42,101 bases of DNA from Marisediminitalea alba (GTDB taxonomy: Bacteria; Pseudomonadota; Gammaproteobacteria; Enterobacterales; Alteromonadaceae): contig NZ_PVNP01000180.1 in assembly GCF_002993365.1 (NCBI RefSeq), positions 1 to 42,101 on the forward strand, given 5' to 3'. Positions 8,913 through 18,225 of this stretch are shown piece by piece; the stretch's first letter is position 1, and each line of letters opens with the position of its first letter. The position numbers were made by a program, and so were the translations under genes. The notes under the pieces were generated by a model. The model ran no database searches, had not been told where the DNA came from, and was given only the letters and a program-made list of their open reading frames with translations.

Positions 8913-9635
8913 ATGTTACGTAAATTCACTGCGGTATTAATGCTGGTTGTTGCCTGGCCTCTGCAGGCCGGCGACGACACCGGTGTTTTTTATCAGCGCT
9001 ATGATAACGAGGCCGCGATGGTAGAGCATACCATCACCCAGGCCAGCGAGAATCAACAACTGGTTGCCCTGGTGCTGGGTGCCGCATGGTGTCATGACTC
9101 ACGGGCGCTGGCCGGTTATTTTAGTGATCCGGCACTGGCACCTGTCACCGAAAACATAGCTGTGCTACCTGTGGACGTAGGCTATTTAGAAAACAAACGA
9201 ACATTGTTGAGCCAATTTGGCTACCCGGTATATTTTGCTACACCTACATTGCTGTTGATTGATCCGCAAACCCGGCAGGTGATTAATCGCGCAAGCTTAC
9301 CTGCCTGGCAAAGTGCCCACAATGAATCTGCCGTGACTCTACAAGACTATTTGCTGGCTCAGCATCAGTACTGGCAAACCCAGTGGCTACCGGCCCCAAT
9401 GGTGGCCGAAGTTGAGGCTTTTGAAACACAGCAAGCCAACCACTTATATAATCACTACCAGCAGCTTGGCAAATTACTGGCTAAAGAAGATAACGGCCAG
9501 CCAGCGCCAGACCTCAACGCGCAGTGGCGTGCTGTAAAGCAATACCGCATGGCATTGCAGTCAGACCTTATCCGGATGCATCAGGCGGGTGAAATTGGGG
9601 ATAAAACACCCAACTATCCACCAATCGACTGGTAA
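8913..9635 (+). CDS. Exported thioredoxin-like protein with a CxxS motif
   Basis: A signal peptide (MLRKFTAVLMLVVAWPLQAG) is followed by a thioredoxin-like domain at about 20-145, with VLGAAWCHDSRAL in the active-site position. The second cysteine is replaced by serine (CHDS), as in monothiol or isomerase-like members, so it is unlikely to be a plain disulfide oxidase. The C-terminal 90 residues are Gln-rich and helical. It starts 2 bases after the GNAT-nitrilase stop and probably forms a two-gene operon with it. Its function is unknown; it may act on a periplasmic partner. Confidence 0.75.
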   Translation: MLRKFTAVLMLVVAWPLQAGDDTGVFYQRYDNEAAMVEHTITQASENQQLVALVLGAAWCHDSRALAGYFSDPALAPVTENIAVLPVDVGYLENKRTLLSQFGYPVYFATPTLLLIDPQTRQVINRASLPAWQSAHNESAVTLQDYLLAQHQYWQTQWLPAPMVAEVEAFETQQANHLYNHYQQLGKLLAKEDNGQPAPDLNAQWRAVKQYRMALQSDLIRMHQAGEIGDKTPNYPPIDW

Positions 9636-9758
9636 ACTGCCAAAAAGTGCCGGCTAACATTGGTATTGCACAGAAATTAGCGATAACATCAGAGGATAAG
9701 GGCCCAGCGCCCGTTTTCATGAATAATTATATCGCCACAGTTGTCATTAAGAGGGAAT

Positions 9759-10553
9759 ATGGCTAATAACTCGCGCAACGATGACTTTCCCACAATCAGA
9801 CTCGACGAAGAAGACCGTCGCGGATATCAAACCAAAACGGCACCGGTTCACCGCTCGGTGACTACTTCACAGACAGCGGCTACCAGTGAACCAGTCAATG
9901 CCAAAGGCGGCTCAGGCTGGGGTGTAGTTGCCCTGTTGGTAGCCATTGTAGGTTGTGGCGCGGCAGGTTACTTATTTACAGTTACGCAAAAGCAAAATGC
10001 AACGCTGCAAAACGCAGAGCAACGCATCCAGCAGTTGGAAAACAAACTGTCTGCCACCGGCGAAGAGATTGGCGAGTCAACCGTAGCTTTGCAGGTAAAA
10101 GTTACCGAACTGACCAACAAAACCGCTGAATTATGGGAACAAATGGATAAGCTCTGGGCTTCCGCCTGGCGCCGTAATCAGAAAGAAATTGCCGACCTGA
10201 CCGATAAAGTCGCCGGCGATAAGAAAGATCTGCAGGAGTCTGTATCACAGGTTTCACGTAATCTGGATAGCCAGAAAACGCAGTTAGCAACGCTTAACAG
10301 CAGCCTGGAAACCGTCTCGGATGAAATGCTCGCCATCAATGTTCAGATGGAACAGGTTAATGCTAATAGCAGCTCTCGCCAGCAGGAAATTAAAAGCCTG
10401 AGCGATAAACTGGCTTTACTGGAGCAGCGCAACAACGCCCTGTCTAGCCGAATAGCTTCTCTGGAATCTGAAATTCGTGAACTGGCTACCAAAGTAGTGA
10501 GTTCACCTTCGGCTAGCGTGCCCGCTTCACCTTCCGGTTCTACCGGCGGTTAG
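9759..10553 (+). CDS. Single-pass membrane protein with a long coiled coil
   Basis: I chose the ATG at 9759 because GAGGG lies just upstream; a TTG at 9741 would add six residues. The 264-residue product has a charged cytoplasmic N-terminus of about 50 residues, one transmembrane segment (GWGVVALLVAIVGCGAAGYLF), and then about 170 residues of heptad-rich coiled coil (repeated leucines with Gln, Glu, Lys and Ser). It ends in a Ser/Pro/Gly-rich tail. No enzymatic motif is visible. The architecture would fit a cell-envelope scaffold or tether, but I do not recognise the family. Confidence 0.8.
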   Translation: MANNSRNDDFPTIRLDEEDRRGYQTKTAPVHRSVTTSQTAATSEPVNAKGGSGWGVVALLVAIVGCGAAGYLFTVTQKQNATLQNAEQRIQQLENKLSATGEEIGESTVALQVKVTELTNKTAELWEQMDKLWASAWRRNQKEIADLTDKVAGDKKDLQESVSQVSRNLDSQKTQLATLNSSLETVSDEMLAINVQMEQVNANSSSRQQEIKSLSDKLALLEQRNNALSSRIASLESEIRELATKVVSSPSASVPASPSGSTGG

Positions 10554-10595
10554 TAGGCGTCTGCCATCACCCCTATCAAAGTTTGGTTAATTAAA

Positions 10596-10620
10596 TGCCG
10601 CCGGATCCACTCCGGCAGCA
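10596..10620 (+). terminator. Weak hairpin after the coiled-coil gene
   Basis: CCGGA / TCCGG with loop TCCAC, extended by TGC / GCA, forms a GC-rich hairpin 43 bases after the stop codon. No T tract follows directly (a T6 run comes about 15 bases later), so termination is only possible. Confidence 0.4.
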
Positions 10621-10711
10621 TTATATTGTGCATTTTTTAAACTATTCAGACTAATTTTGCGTAATAATAGCTTTCCATGCTGCACCGCAGCACTTTTCAG
10701 GGATGCTACTT

Positions 10712-11704
10712 ATGAAATCCGTAAAATTATCCTTAGCATTACAGGGCGGTGGCGCTCACGGTGCTTTTACCTGGGGCGTACTTAACCGCCTGCTCGAAGA
10801 ATCCTGGCTCACCATTACGGGTATTAGCGGCGCCAGCGCCGGTGCCATGAATGCCGTGATGTTCGCTGAGGGCTGGCGTAAAAACGGTCGAGAAGGCGCT
10901 AAACAACAACTGGATGACTTCTGGTATACCGTAGCTGAGCAAAATGTCGGCTTTGAACTCCCTGGCGAACTCAAAAATTCGGTGACCAAGTGGTGGCTGA
11001 GTGCGTTCCAGTTTCTTTCCCCTTACGATATCAATCTGCTGGACATCAATCCGTTACGTGACATTGTAGATAAGCAGGTTGATTTTAAAGCCTTACAACA
11101 GGCTAACCCTCTACCCTTATATATTGCTGCCACGGAAGTCAGCACCGGTAAGCTGGCCCTGTTTAACACGCCGGAACTCACCACCGACCATCTGCTGGCT
11201 TCAGCTTGTTTACCTAACGTATATAAAGCTATTGAGATAGACGGCAAACATTATTGGGACGGCGGTTATGCCGGTAACCCGGCGATATTTCCGCTGATGA
11301 ACGAATGTGCAGGTAAAGATGTACTAATTGTGCTGTTGCAGCCGTTAGAACGCGAGGAAGTTCCCAAAAGCTCTGATGATATCAGTGATCGTATTACCGA
11401 AATCGGTTTCCACAGCAACTTTATGCGTGAAATGCACGCCATTGCCAGTATTAAACGTCTGGTAAGCGGTAAGCGTTTTTTATTAGGCAAGGTTGAACGA
11501 CAAATGAAGCAGCTGCGCACTCATCTGCTGACCAACGGTGAGTTGCTCTCCTCCCTCGATAGTGCCACCAAGTACGACAATCGCAAAAAGTTTCTCGAGT
11601 ATTTACGTGAAGCCGGTGTAGAAACGACTGAAAAATGGCTGGCAGAAAACGCCGACCATCTGGGTAAAAAGGCCAGTTGCGATATTCAGGCGATGTTTGA
11701 TTAA
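10712..11704 (+). CDS. Patatin-like phospholipase
   Basis: The protein is a patatin-family serine hydrolase (lipid acyl hydrolase) of about 330 residues. Near the N-terminus it has the oxyanion loop LQGGGAHGAF, then the nucleophile elbow GASAG with S42, and the catalytic Asp in WDGGYAGNPA at D183. These are the complete Ser-Asp dyad motifs. An upstream ATG at 10703 lies too close to AGGGA, while the ATG at 10712 has that ribosome site at good distance, so I start there. No signal peptide is seen, so a cytoplasmic or membrane-associated role is likely. The physiological lipid substrate is not known. A strong terminator follows. Confidence 0.92.
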   Translation: MKSVKLSLALQGGGAHGAFTWGVLNRLLEESWLTITGISGASAGAMNAVMFAEGWRKNGREGAKQQLDDFWYTVAEQNVGFELPGELKNSVTKWWLSAFQFLSPYDINLLDINPLRDIVDKQVDFKALQQANPLPLYIAATEVSTGKLALFNTPELTTDHLLASACLPNVYKAIEIDGKHYWDGGYAGNPAIFPLMNECAGKDVLIVLLQPLEREEVPKSSDDISDRITEIGFHSNFMREMHAIASIKRLVSGKRFLLGKVERQMKQLRTHLLTNGELLSSLDSATKYDNRKKFLEYLREAGVETTEKWLAENADHLGKKASCDIQAMFD

Positions 11705-11720
11705 CCCTGCTTGAACAAGT

Positions 11721-11746
11721 AAAAAAGCACCCGAAGGTGCTTTTTT
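11721..11746. terminator. Bidirectional terminator between the patatin and PEP-CTERM-like genes
   Basis: AAAAAAGCACC / GGTGCTTTTTT with a CGAA tetraloop forms a symmetric intrinsic terminator serving both convergent genes. Confidence 0.92.
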
Positions 11747-11769
11747 ACTGCCGGAGAATGCACTATTAA

Positions 11770-12393
11770 TTATTTATTGCGACGACCAGCAATCCCCAGT
11801 CCGACAAGGCTTAAGCTGAGCAAGCCTAAAGTAGCAGGCGCTGACGCTTCTACTGCAGTAACGTTTAAGTTATCAAATGAGCTAAAACCACCGTTGCTTT
11901 GCAATTCAACAGAGTAAATACCTTCGTAATTGAAGTTAAATAAACCGCTTCCCGTGTAGTTGTCTGAGCTTCCAACCTGGATGCCGTTATCATCAAAAAC
12001 GCGGACACTCCAACTAGCATTGCTTGATGCATTATTAAACCAGCCAATGTTCATCGCGGTGAAATTAAAGGCCTCGCCATTTTCCTGACTTAAAGAAAAA
12101 ATAGAATAAGTATTCCATGTTTCGAGGAAACGACCGGTTGCCCCCCACCCTGCCGCGGCAGCGGGTTGAGTACCGTAACCAGAAAACGCAATTGCTTCAC
12201 TGGTGCTAAATACATTTACGCAGTTCTGACAGCTAACATCTAAAATGAAACCGTTTTCGGTATATGCAGGAAAGTTTTGGGCTCTAAAGTCATCAGGGAT
12301 ATCTTCAAACCCGATAATAGTGGCATTTGCCTGACTGGCAAACATTAAACCGATTAACGCTGAAGCTGAAACTTTAAAAAGGGATTTAAACAT
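11770..12393 (-). CDS. Exported protein with a PEP-CTERM-like sorting tail
   Basis: I start at the ATG at 12393, which begins a clear signal peptide (MFKSLFKVSASALIGLMFAS, cut near QANA) and has AAGG upstream; the open frame runs 46 codons further back without signal features. The mature part is rich in aromatic, Asn, Gly and Ser residues with few charges, typical of exported carbohydrate-binding or matrix proteins. It has one CQNC pair. The tail APATLGLLSLSLVGLGIAG followed by RRNK is a variant of the PEP-CTERM signal (short motif, hydrophobic helix, basic end) that is processed by exosortase. No exosortase gene lies in the window. Surface or exopolysaccharide association is inferred. Confidence 0.8.
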   Translation of the reverse strand: MFKSLFKVSASALIGLMFASQANATIIGFEDIPDDFRAQNFPAYTENGFILDVSCQNCVNVFSTSEAIAFSGYGTQPAAAAGWGATGRFLETWNTYSIFSLSQENGEAFNFTAMNIGWFNNASSNASWSVRVFDDNGIQVGSSDNYTGSGLFNFNYEGIYSVELQSNGGFSSFDNLNVTAVEASAPATLGLLSLSLVGLGIAGRRNK

Positions 12394-12618
12394 CTGATTA
12401 TACCTTGTACTACTAAACCAATTAATGATTGAAGAGCTAAAACCATGCCACTTTTTATTTCTCTTATTTTTCATAGCTCTACACAAGGTTTTCACTATAT
12501 TTAACACTAAATGTAAAAAAAATTGACACAAATAAGAAATAAATGACTAAGAGTCAGATGAAATAAACTCTCTCTTTATCGGGTCTGTTGCGGTATATCT
12601 GATTTTGAGAGCGCAGAC

Positions 12619-14229
12619 ATGTTGAAATCAATTGGCCGCAAAGTGATGGTGGGCTACCTAGTTCTTATTATAGCCATGGTGCTGACTGGCATCATATTTC
12701 AGTTAAGTCTCAATCAAATCAGTAAACAAAACCGGCACTTTACAACGCATACCCTGCCCGCTTTTACGTTGCTTCAACAAACACAGGATGAGCTGGCTCA
12801 ACTGCATAACCTTAGCTTTGCCCTCTATGGTTACACTATTGACAGTGATTCTTATGCTGAGCGCTCTGAACAGCTAAAATCGCAACTACACGACAAACTC
12901 TCTCAGTTAGGTGGGCGTCACCTGTTTAACACAGAAGCTCTGGAAACCTCATTGTATGAACTATTCACTGCCATGGACCGTTTGGAGACTATTCTGAACG
13001 CGGCGGATACTGACTGGGATGCGGCAAGGCACGCTCTGACGTTGATTGAAAATGCCAAGCACACTAACCGAGAAGTGCTCAGCCTGATAAGCCAACAGTC
13101 AGCGCAGCAGGTGTTTCAGGCCACAGAAGAAGTCAGTGTCACCATGGGCCTGATGCGCTGGATTAATTACGCCTCAGTGATGCTGGTTGTGGTAGTGGCC
13201 TTGCTCTCTTATCGCTATCTGTATCAAAAACTGGTCACGCCATTACTGAGTATCACTGCAGCACTCACCAGCCTGAGTCACGATAAGAACCTGGAGGTGG
13301 TGTTACCTAATGTCGGTAATGATGAGCTCGGACAGGTGGTTAATGCCCTGAAAAATCTGATTAAAGCCTTAACCGAGGATTACACGGCTCTGAACGTTAT
13401 GACAAGCCAGTTGCGCAGTGCGAGCATAACCTTTATTGAATCAGCCGCATCTTCTGATAAACAAGCCCATCATTTATCCGATCTTGCGGTTCAACTGGAC
13501 AATGCTATCGCAGAGGTAGGAGTGCAAATCGCCAGCGCCTCTGAAGATTCAAAAAGCGTGTCCGAATCAGCGGCGTCTACTGCGGCTCTGGTGAGCCAGG
13601 GCAAGCAGGAAGTGGCAGTCAGTGCCACACAGATAGCCACGTTGCAGCGTGAAATCAATGAATCTGCCCGGCAGCTTTCGTCGTTACAAAACGCCGGGAA
13701 TCAGGTGGGTTCGGTAGTAAAGGTCATTGCAGAGATTGCCGAGCAAACCAATCTCCTTGCGCTCAATGCAGCTATTGAAGCCGCCCGCGCAGGCCAACAC
13801 GGCAGGGGCTTTGCGGTAGTTGCAGAAGAAGTTCGTACCCTGGCCTCGCGCACTCAACAATCGACACATCAGATCAACACCATACTGGCACAAATAGTGG
13901 ATTCCATTACAACAACTGTGCAGGGAATGGAAGCCAACCTAACACTTACCACTGAGGCATTTAAGCAAGCTAACCATACGGAAAACGCCCTTAAACAAAG
14001 CCAGCAAAGTGTATTATCGCTAAGTGATGATAATCAACAACTGGCAGCTTCAACCGGGCAAGTGGTGGTGGCCACACAAACCATTCAGAGTCAGGTTAAG
14101 GGGATTAGCCAGCAATCCAACGAATTACTGCAGCAAAGTGAACTTACTCGCGCCAAGGCAAGTGAACTCGATGAGCTAATGACAACCCTCACCCAGATAG
14201 CCACGCGTTACCGTTTTTCATCCACCTGA
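12619..14229 (+). CDS. Methyl-accepting chemotaxis protein
   Basis: This is a typical transmembrane chemoreceptor of 536 residues. TM1 is at about 9-31, followed by a periplasmic helical domain of about 145 residues (four-helix-bundle type, no Cache motif seen), TM2 at about 184-203, a HAMP domain to about 260, and a cytoplasmic signalling coiled coil. The highly conserved hairpin tip reads [20 protein letters not shown], then [15 protein letters not shown]. It would couple ligand binding to CheA/CheW. No chemotaxis genes adjoin it, so it is an orphan receptor. It is divergent from the PEP-CTERM-like gene. The ligand is unknown. Confidence 0.95.
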   Translation: MLKSIGRKVMVGYLVLIIAMVLTGIIFQLSLNQISKQNRHFTTHTLPAFTLLQQTQDELAQLHNLSFALYGYTIDSDSYAERSEQLKSQLHDKLSQLGGRHLFNTEALETSLYELFTAMDRLETILNAADTDWDAARHALTLIENAKHTNREVLSLISQQSAQQVFQATEEVSVTMGLMRWINYASVMLVVVVALLSYRYLYQKLVTPLLSITAALTSLSHDKNLEVVLPNVGNDELGQVVNALKNLIKALTEDYTALNVMTSQLRSASITFIESAASSDKQAHHLSDLAVQLDNAIAEVGVQIASASEDSKSVSESAASTAALVSQGKQEVAVSATQIATLQREINESARQLSSLQNAGNQVGSVVKVIAEIAEQTNLLALNAAIEAARAGQHGRGFAVVAEEVRTLASRTQQSTHQINTILAQIVDSITTTVQGMEANLTLTTEAFKQANHTENALKQSQQSVLSLSDDNQQLAASTGQVVVATQTIQSQVKGISQQSNELLQQSELTRAKASELDELMTTLTQIATRYRFSST

Positions 14230-14376
14230 CCGCTCAGCCCCGGCTCTTTTCGACAAACCCAACCATTAAAACCATCAAAAACCTGGCTATAGTGCCGGGA
14301 GATTCCTTAAAATGAGGCTTTGGCTGAGCACTCGCTCTGCTTATCCGGCCCCTGGCTGATTTTTCCGGAGTCTATT

Positions 14377-14916
14377 ATGTTAGAAGTCATTATTTTAGCG
14401 CTGGCGTTAAGCATGGATGCATTGGCTGTTTCCATCGGGCTCGGCTCGAAACATGTTCTTAATGCCAAATCGCTGTCTTTATCAGCAGCTATCTATTTCG
14501 GCGTTTTTCAGGGGATTATGCCATTAATTGGTTACCTGGGCGGTCAGGGGCTATTTGGCCTGATTGGCAGCTTTGCACACTGGATTGCATTTATCTTATT
14601 ACTCTTTATCGGCGCTAAAATGGTTTTTGAGGCAATGTCTGAAGGAATTGAAGAAGGTATCGCCAAAATCACATCCCGGGTCATGCTAGTGCTGGCGATT
14701 GCCACCAGTATTGATGCCATGGCGGCCGGGTTCTCGCTGACATTAATGGATTTAAACCCCTTCCTCGCATGCCTGATAATCGGTATCACTACTTTTATTT
14801 TTAGTTTTCTGGGTGTGCATATCGGTGCTAAAACCGGTACCTGGCTGGAGAGTAAAGCTGAGCTTATCGGCGGTATAGTGCTCATCCTGATAGGGTTTAA
14901 AATATTATTGTTTTAG
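14377..14916 (+). CDS. mntP: Manganese efflux pump MntP
   Basis: The product is a six-helix membrane protein of 179 residues in the MntP (DUF204) family, which exports Mn(II). Characteristic segments are [16 protein letters not shown] near the N-terminus and the repeat-related [15 protein letters not shown], both carrying the conserved Asp within a helix. The start at 14377 follows CCGGAG at good spacing; the frame is open further upstream, but that part is not membrane-like. In many bacteria mntP is controlled by the yybP-ykoY Mn riboswitch. The leader here (14230-14376) is GC-rich and can fold, but I could not match its conserved core. Confidence 0.95.
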   Translation: MLEVIILALALSMDALAVSIGLGSKHVLNAKSLSLSAAIYFGVFQGIMPLIGYLGGQGLFGLIGSFAHWIAFILLLFIGAKMVFEAMSEGIEEGIAKITSRVMLVLAIATSIDAMAAGFSLTLMDLNPFLACLIIGITTFIFSFLGVHIGAKTGTWLESKAELIGGIVLILIGFKILLF

Positions 14917-15144
14917 CTCTGGTCAACACCACCGTGCCTTCTGTAGAACCCCGAGACCAGGCTTATGCAGCGCTCGGCCTTGCCAGTGAAATGGTTAAAA
15001 CCGCACCGGACAGGTTATTCAGATTGATAACGGCGGATTTCGGTTATTATTAATTCACTGAACCGGCCAAACGCCGATTCTTTCACCCAGGCTTGACCCC
15101 GTCGCCATCATCATTGTCAGCAACTCAACGACAAAGAGGCGATA

Positions 15145-15582
15145 ATGATGATTAGACATCGACAAATGAGTTTGTCAATTACACGGGGGGCGGCAATAGC
15201 TTTAACCGCCATACTGGCAAGTGGCTGTGTTTCAAAATCCTCGCTCCCGGCAATATCCCAAACCAATGATGCTGCCACTGTAACTATCTATCGTTCAGAT
15301 GAATTACAGGGCAGCCTGACCGATGTGTACATTGGTTGGGATGATGAGTACTTTATTTCACTGGCACCGCAGCAGCATACCCAACTGTCAGTTAACCCGG
15401 GATTTAAAACCTTCAAAATTCGCGCTCACGCTGACTGGAGCAATGAGCTGGCCCTTGATTTAAGCCCACAACAAAAGGTGTGCCTGATAGCCGAGGTGAA
15501 TCCACAAAATGTGGTGGGGCTTAACTGGGTTGTGTCTGGCTATCGGTTGCGACAGCTTCCCTGTGAATCACTTACGCTGTAA
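15145..15582 (+). CDS. Small predicted lipoprotein, DUF2846-like
   Basis: The N-terminus is a lipoprotein signal with lipobox LASGC (Cys at about residue 28), so the mature protein would be lipid-anchored to the inner or outer membrane. The remaining 115 residues are beta-rich: TVTIYRSDELQGS, VYIGWDDEYF, then GFKTFKIRAHAD and VCLIAEVNPQNVVG. This pattern resembles the DUF2846 group of small envelope proteins, though that match is from memory. Two ATGs lie in tandem at 15145 and 15148. AAAGAGGCGATA upstream supplies a ribosome site. The function is unknown. Confidence 0.75.
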   Translation: MMIRHRQMSLSITRGAAIALTAILASGCVSKSSLPAISQTNDAATVTIYRSDELQGSLTDVYIGWDDEYFISLAPQQHTQLSVNPGFKTFKIRAHADWSNELALDLSPQQKVCLIAEVNPQNVVGLNWVVSGYRLRQLPCESLTL

Positions 15583-15660
15583 AGAGAGCCTGTTTCATTT
15601 ACCATAAAAAAGCGGTAACTTATCTTTAACCAGCCACTCATGAACATTACAAGGATTGTT

Positions 15661-16398
15661 ATGTCGGCCGTTTCGGGATATTTAGTTGCCGCTTTACTTA
15701 ACCTGGCCAGTGTTACCCCGGCCGCTTATCAGAAGCCCGCATTTTTGCACAACCACTCCTCTGCCGTAGTATCGCTATACCAGACGCTCAGCCAGTACAG
15801 CAACAGTAAAGATGACGCTTCAGAGGTTATCCAACAAGTGAATAGTCTGCTTGCTTCAGGGGTTGAATTAAAGCTTGCTGATATGGTGGTGATAAGTATG
15901 GCGATGCAGAACGCCATCAACTATCAACCGGAGCAGGTAGAACAAATTTACCTGTCGATAAAGTGTCGTTACAAGCATTCCCGCAGGTTAAGAAATTATT
16001 TTTTTAGTTGCACTTTATCCGGCCGGCAAAAATTACGTTCAACCATAAAAGCCCTACGTTACAGCTTGTCTATGCCGAGCGAATTTGAACAAGAGTTGTC
16101 TTTTATAGGCCATACCTCGGATGATGAGGAGCTAATGTCACTGGCTAACACCCGATACGGTGAGATCAGCTATGAATCGGTGTATCAGGCTTTTTTGTAT
16201 CGTGCTCTGACAAGTAATCCCCTCGAGCATCCAAATACCATCGCACTATTGTTACGAAACCTGGCCCTCGCCCATAACCAAATTGGCAGTAAAAATATTG
16301 AACGACGGCTGATTGTACTTATCAGGGAGTTGGAAACAGAGAACGTTATACCCCATTTAACCAACGGCCCTTCAGTATACAGCTACCTGACTCCGTAA
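15661..16398 (+). CDS. Exported or membrane-anchored protein of unknown function
   Basis: I start at the ATG at 15661, since CAAGG lies seven bases before it; an ATG at 15640 in the same frame lacks a ribosome site. The N-terminal segment MSAVSGYLVAALLNLASVTP is hydrophobic and may be a signal peptide or anchor. The rest, about 220 residues, is mostly alpha-helical and basic, with two cysteines close together (IKCRYKHSRRL and FFSCTLSG) that could form a disulfide. I do not recognise the family. It follows the lipoprotein gene by about 80 bases and may be co-transcribed. Confidence 0.65.
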   Translation: MSAVSGYLVAALLNLASVTPAAYQKPAFLHNHSSAVVSLYQTLSQYSNSKDDASEVIQQVNSLLASGVELKLADMVVISMAMQNAINYQPEQVEQIYLSIKCRYKHSRRLRNYFFSCTLSGRQKLRSTIKALRYSLSMPSEFEQELSFIGHTSDDEELMSLANTRYGEISYESVYQAFLYRALTSNPLEHPNTIALLLRNLALAHNQIGSKNIERRLIVLIRELETENVIPHLTNGPSVYSYLTP

Positions 16399-16812
16399 TA
16401 GTCACCGTTCAGATGTAAAGAATCCACCTTCTAAAGAAGGTGGCTTTGCATTCCCCTCCTACAAGGGGGCTCTGTTTAAATCGAAGAAAAGACAATAATT
16501 ATGCCCTTCTTCAGTGTTGTGATTGTCACTGGCAGACATAACAAACTAGAAGAATCATCATGGATGAGGATTCAGTCGATGCGGCACAGGGGTGACGAAT
16601 AACCGAAATGCCAGTGGCATTTCGCAGTATGAGGAACGACACGCCATGGATGGCGTGGCTGGGATGAATCACAGGGACGTTTGTTACTATAGCTGTCGGC
16701 GACTCCGACAACAATGTATAGACACCTTTCTTTGCCAGCTTAAATCTAGGCGGGCAAAGCCCTACCACGAATGATAACCACCGACTGACGTAGGTGGTTT
16801 AGGGCCGAAAAC
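16399..16812. other. Gene-free, palindrome-rich region with repeated GGA motifs
   Basis: No convincing gene is present. At least six separate hairpins are visible: 16424-16443 (8-base stem), 16453-16468, 16604-16624 (9-base perfect stem, 3-base loop), 16640-16657, 16694-16710 and 16776-16799. Six GGA triplets fall between 16562 and 16677, one of them in the loop of CGCCATGGATGGCG. Short frames exist on both strands but look like by-products of the palindromes. It may be a non-autonomous mobile element of the IS200/IS605 or REP kind, or a structured RNA. Confidence 0.5.
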
Positions 16813-16840
16813 AAAAAAAGCGCCATTCAGGCGCTTTTTT
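16813..16840. terminator. Intrinsic terminator after rpsO
   Basis: AAAAAAAGCGCC / GGCGCTTTTTT with loop ATTCA lies 18 bases after the rpsO stop. Its A and T tracts make it functional in both directions. Confidence 0.93.
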
Positions 16841-16858
16841 GCGTTGGTCAATCGCCGA

Positions 16859-17128
16859 TTAGCGACGCAGACCAAGACGTTTGATCAGATCAAGATAACG
16901 TTCTGCGTTTTTACCTTTCAGGTAATCAAGCAGTTTACGGCGCTGGCTAACCATGCGCAGCAGACCACGACGTGAGTGGTGATCTTTCTTGTTTGATTTG
17001 AAGTGTGATTGCAGCTTGTTGATGTTGTGCGTTAACAGTGCAACTTGTACTTCAGGTGAACCAGTATCACCTTCTTTAACGCCATATTCAGCAACGATGC
17101 CTGCGGTTTCTTCTTTAGTTAGTGACAT
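16859..17128 (-). CDS. rpsO: 30S ribosomal protein S15
   Basis: The 89-residue protein is S15, which binds 16S rRNA early in 30S assembly. Conserved stretches [35 protein letters not shown] and the C-terminal [12 protein letters not shown] are all present at full length. GGAGAAAATT precedes the ATG. It is the last gene of the rimP-nusA-infB-rbfA-truB-rpsO operon, with its own promoter at 17194-17221 and a strong terminator after it. In E. coli S15 represses its own translation through a leader pseudoknot; whether this leader does so was not tested. Confidence 0.99.
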   Translation of the reverse strand: MSLTKEETAGIVAEYGVKEGDTGSPEVQVALLTHNINKLQSHFKSNKKDHHSRRGLLRMVSQRRKLLDYLKGKNAERYLDLIKRLGLRR

Positions 17129-17193
17129 AATTTTCTCCTGTTTTTAAACCTGCCGGACCGATCACTAATTCAGTCTGACAAAACTGAGCGCGT

Positions 17194-17221
17194 ATTATAC
17201 TTGGCGTGGCCCCATGCGCAA
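17194..17221 (-). promoter_or_regulatory. rpsO promoter
   Basis: On the - strand TTGCGC (17216-17221) and TATAAT (17194-17199) are 16 bases apart, placed between truB and rpsO. An internal promoter at the same spot is known in E. coli, allowing S15 to be made independently of the upstream operon. Confidence 0.75.
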
Positions 17222-17235
17222 GTGATTTTAAGCGT

Positions 17236-18219
17236 TTACGACTCTGCGCTGTAAACCACACTACGTCGGGGCGCAACAAACACCTGATCAGCCGGGGCTT
17301 TTTGATCTTTAGGTGCACAGACCCCCTCGCCGACGCCGAGAAAACGAGCGGGAGTGGTGCTGCTATCGTAAATACGATACTGCTGCCCTTCGGCAAGGCC
17401 ATCCGTGTGCAATGGCGTGACACTCTGGCCGTGCTGTAACCGGTGTGTTTCAGCTGCGGATAGCTCAACAGCAGGTAAGCTTTTTACAGCGGTGTCCATC
17501 GGTAACAACAGCGCATCGATGGCCTCGTACTCGCGCTTGGCAATCTCCTGTTCCACCATCGCTTCGAGGGCTTCTACGGAAATCATATTCGGCGTTGGAT
17601 AATCTGCCACTTTGGTTCGGTGTAGCCGGGTGACATAAGCGCCACAGCCTAACTGCTGACCAATATCATCTACCAGTGAACGGATGTAAGTTCCCTTACT
17701 GCAGCGCACCCGCAAATCCACTTCAGGCAGCGCGATACGCGTAATTTCCAGCTCAAAAATAGTGATATCCCTGGCTTCCCGAGGCACTTCAATGCCCTGT
17801 CTGGCATAATGGTATAATGGCTTACCCTGGTACTTAAGCGCCGAAAACATCGATGGCACCTGCTTGCTGCTGCCTAAAAACGACAAACACGCAGCCCGCA
17901 CTTCCTCTTCAGAGCATGAGACATCTCGCTCTTCAACGATTTCGCCATCAGCATCAGACGTAGTGGTACGAATGCCAAGACGGGCGGTGACTTCATACTC
18001 TTTATCGGCGTCGAGCAAGTACTGAGAAAATTTAGTGGCTTCACCTAAACACACCGGTAACATGCCGGTAGCCAGCGGATCGAGTGCACCGGTATGGCCG
18101 GCTTTTTGAGCCTGATATAGCCAGCGCACCTTTTGTAAAATTTGATTTGATGAACCGCCCAGGGGTTTATCAACTAACACAATGCCGTTTACTGCCCGGC
18201 CTTTGCGTTTTCTTGCCAT
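17236..18219 (-). CDS. truB: tRNA pseudouridine(55) synthase
   Basis: TruB converts U55 of tRNA to pseudouridine in the T loop. The catalytic Asp lies in [16 protein letters not shown] near residue 46. The motifs [31 protein letters not shown] and [12 protein letters not shown] further support it. The length of 327 residues is slightly above the usual 314. The C-terminal end carries the PUA-type domain ([18 protein letters not shown]). It starts 6 bases after rbfA and is part of the same operon. Confidence 0.98.
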   Translation of the reverse strand: MARKRKGRAVNGIVLVDKPLGGSSNQILQKVRWLYQAQKAGHTGALDPLATGMLPVCLGEATKFSQYLLDADKEYEVTARLGIRTTTSDADGEIVEERDVSCSEEEVRAACLSFLGSSKQVPSMFSALKYQGKPLYHYARQGIEVPREARDITIFELEITRIALPEVDLRVRCSKGTYIRSLVDDIGQQLGCGAYVTRLHRTKVADYPTPNMISVEALEAMVEQEIAKREYEAIDALLLPMDTAVKSLPAVELSAAETHRLQHGQSVTPLHTDGLAEGQQYRIYDSSTTPARFLGVGEGVCAPKDQKAPADQVFVAPRRSVVYSAES

Positions 18220-18225
18220 GCCTGA

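Noticed and set aside
12541..12618. Flagellar sigma-28 promoter before the chemoreceptor
   Set aside because: TAAACTC and CCGATAA-like pieces occur, but in the wrong order or orientation for the consensus.
14230..14376. Possible yybP-ykoY manganese riboswitch in the mntP leader
   Set aside because: The leader can fold and contains a GGGAGA stretch, but the conserved core of the riboswitch could not be matched by eye. A covariance-model search would decide.
14901..15053. A 50-codon open stretch after mntP that reads like protein (VNTTVPSVEPRDQAYAALGL)
   Set aside because: It has no start codon with a ribosome site and overlaps the end of mntP. It may be a decayed remnant, but nothing supports a working gene.
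16526..16774. Open frames of 60-80 codons on both strands beside rpsO
   Set aside because: They run through perfect palindromes on opposite strands, lack ribosome sites and show no family features.
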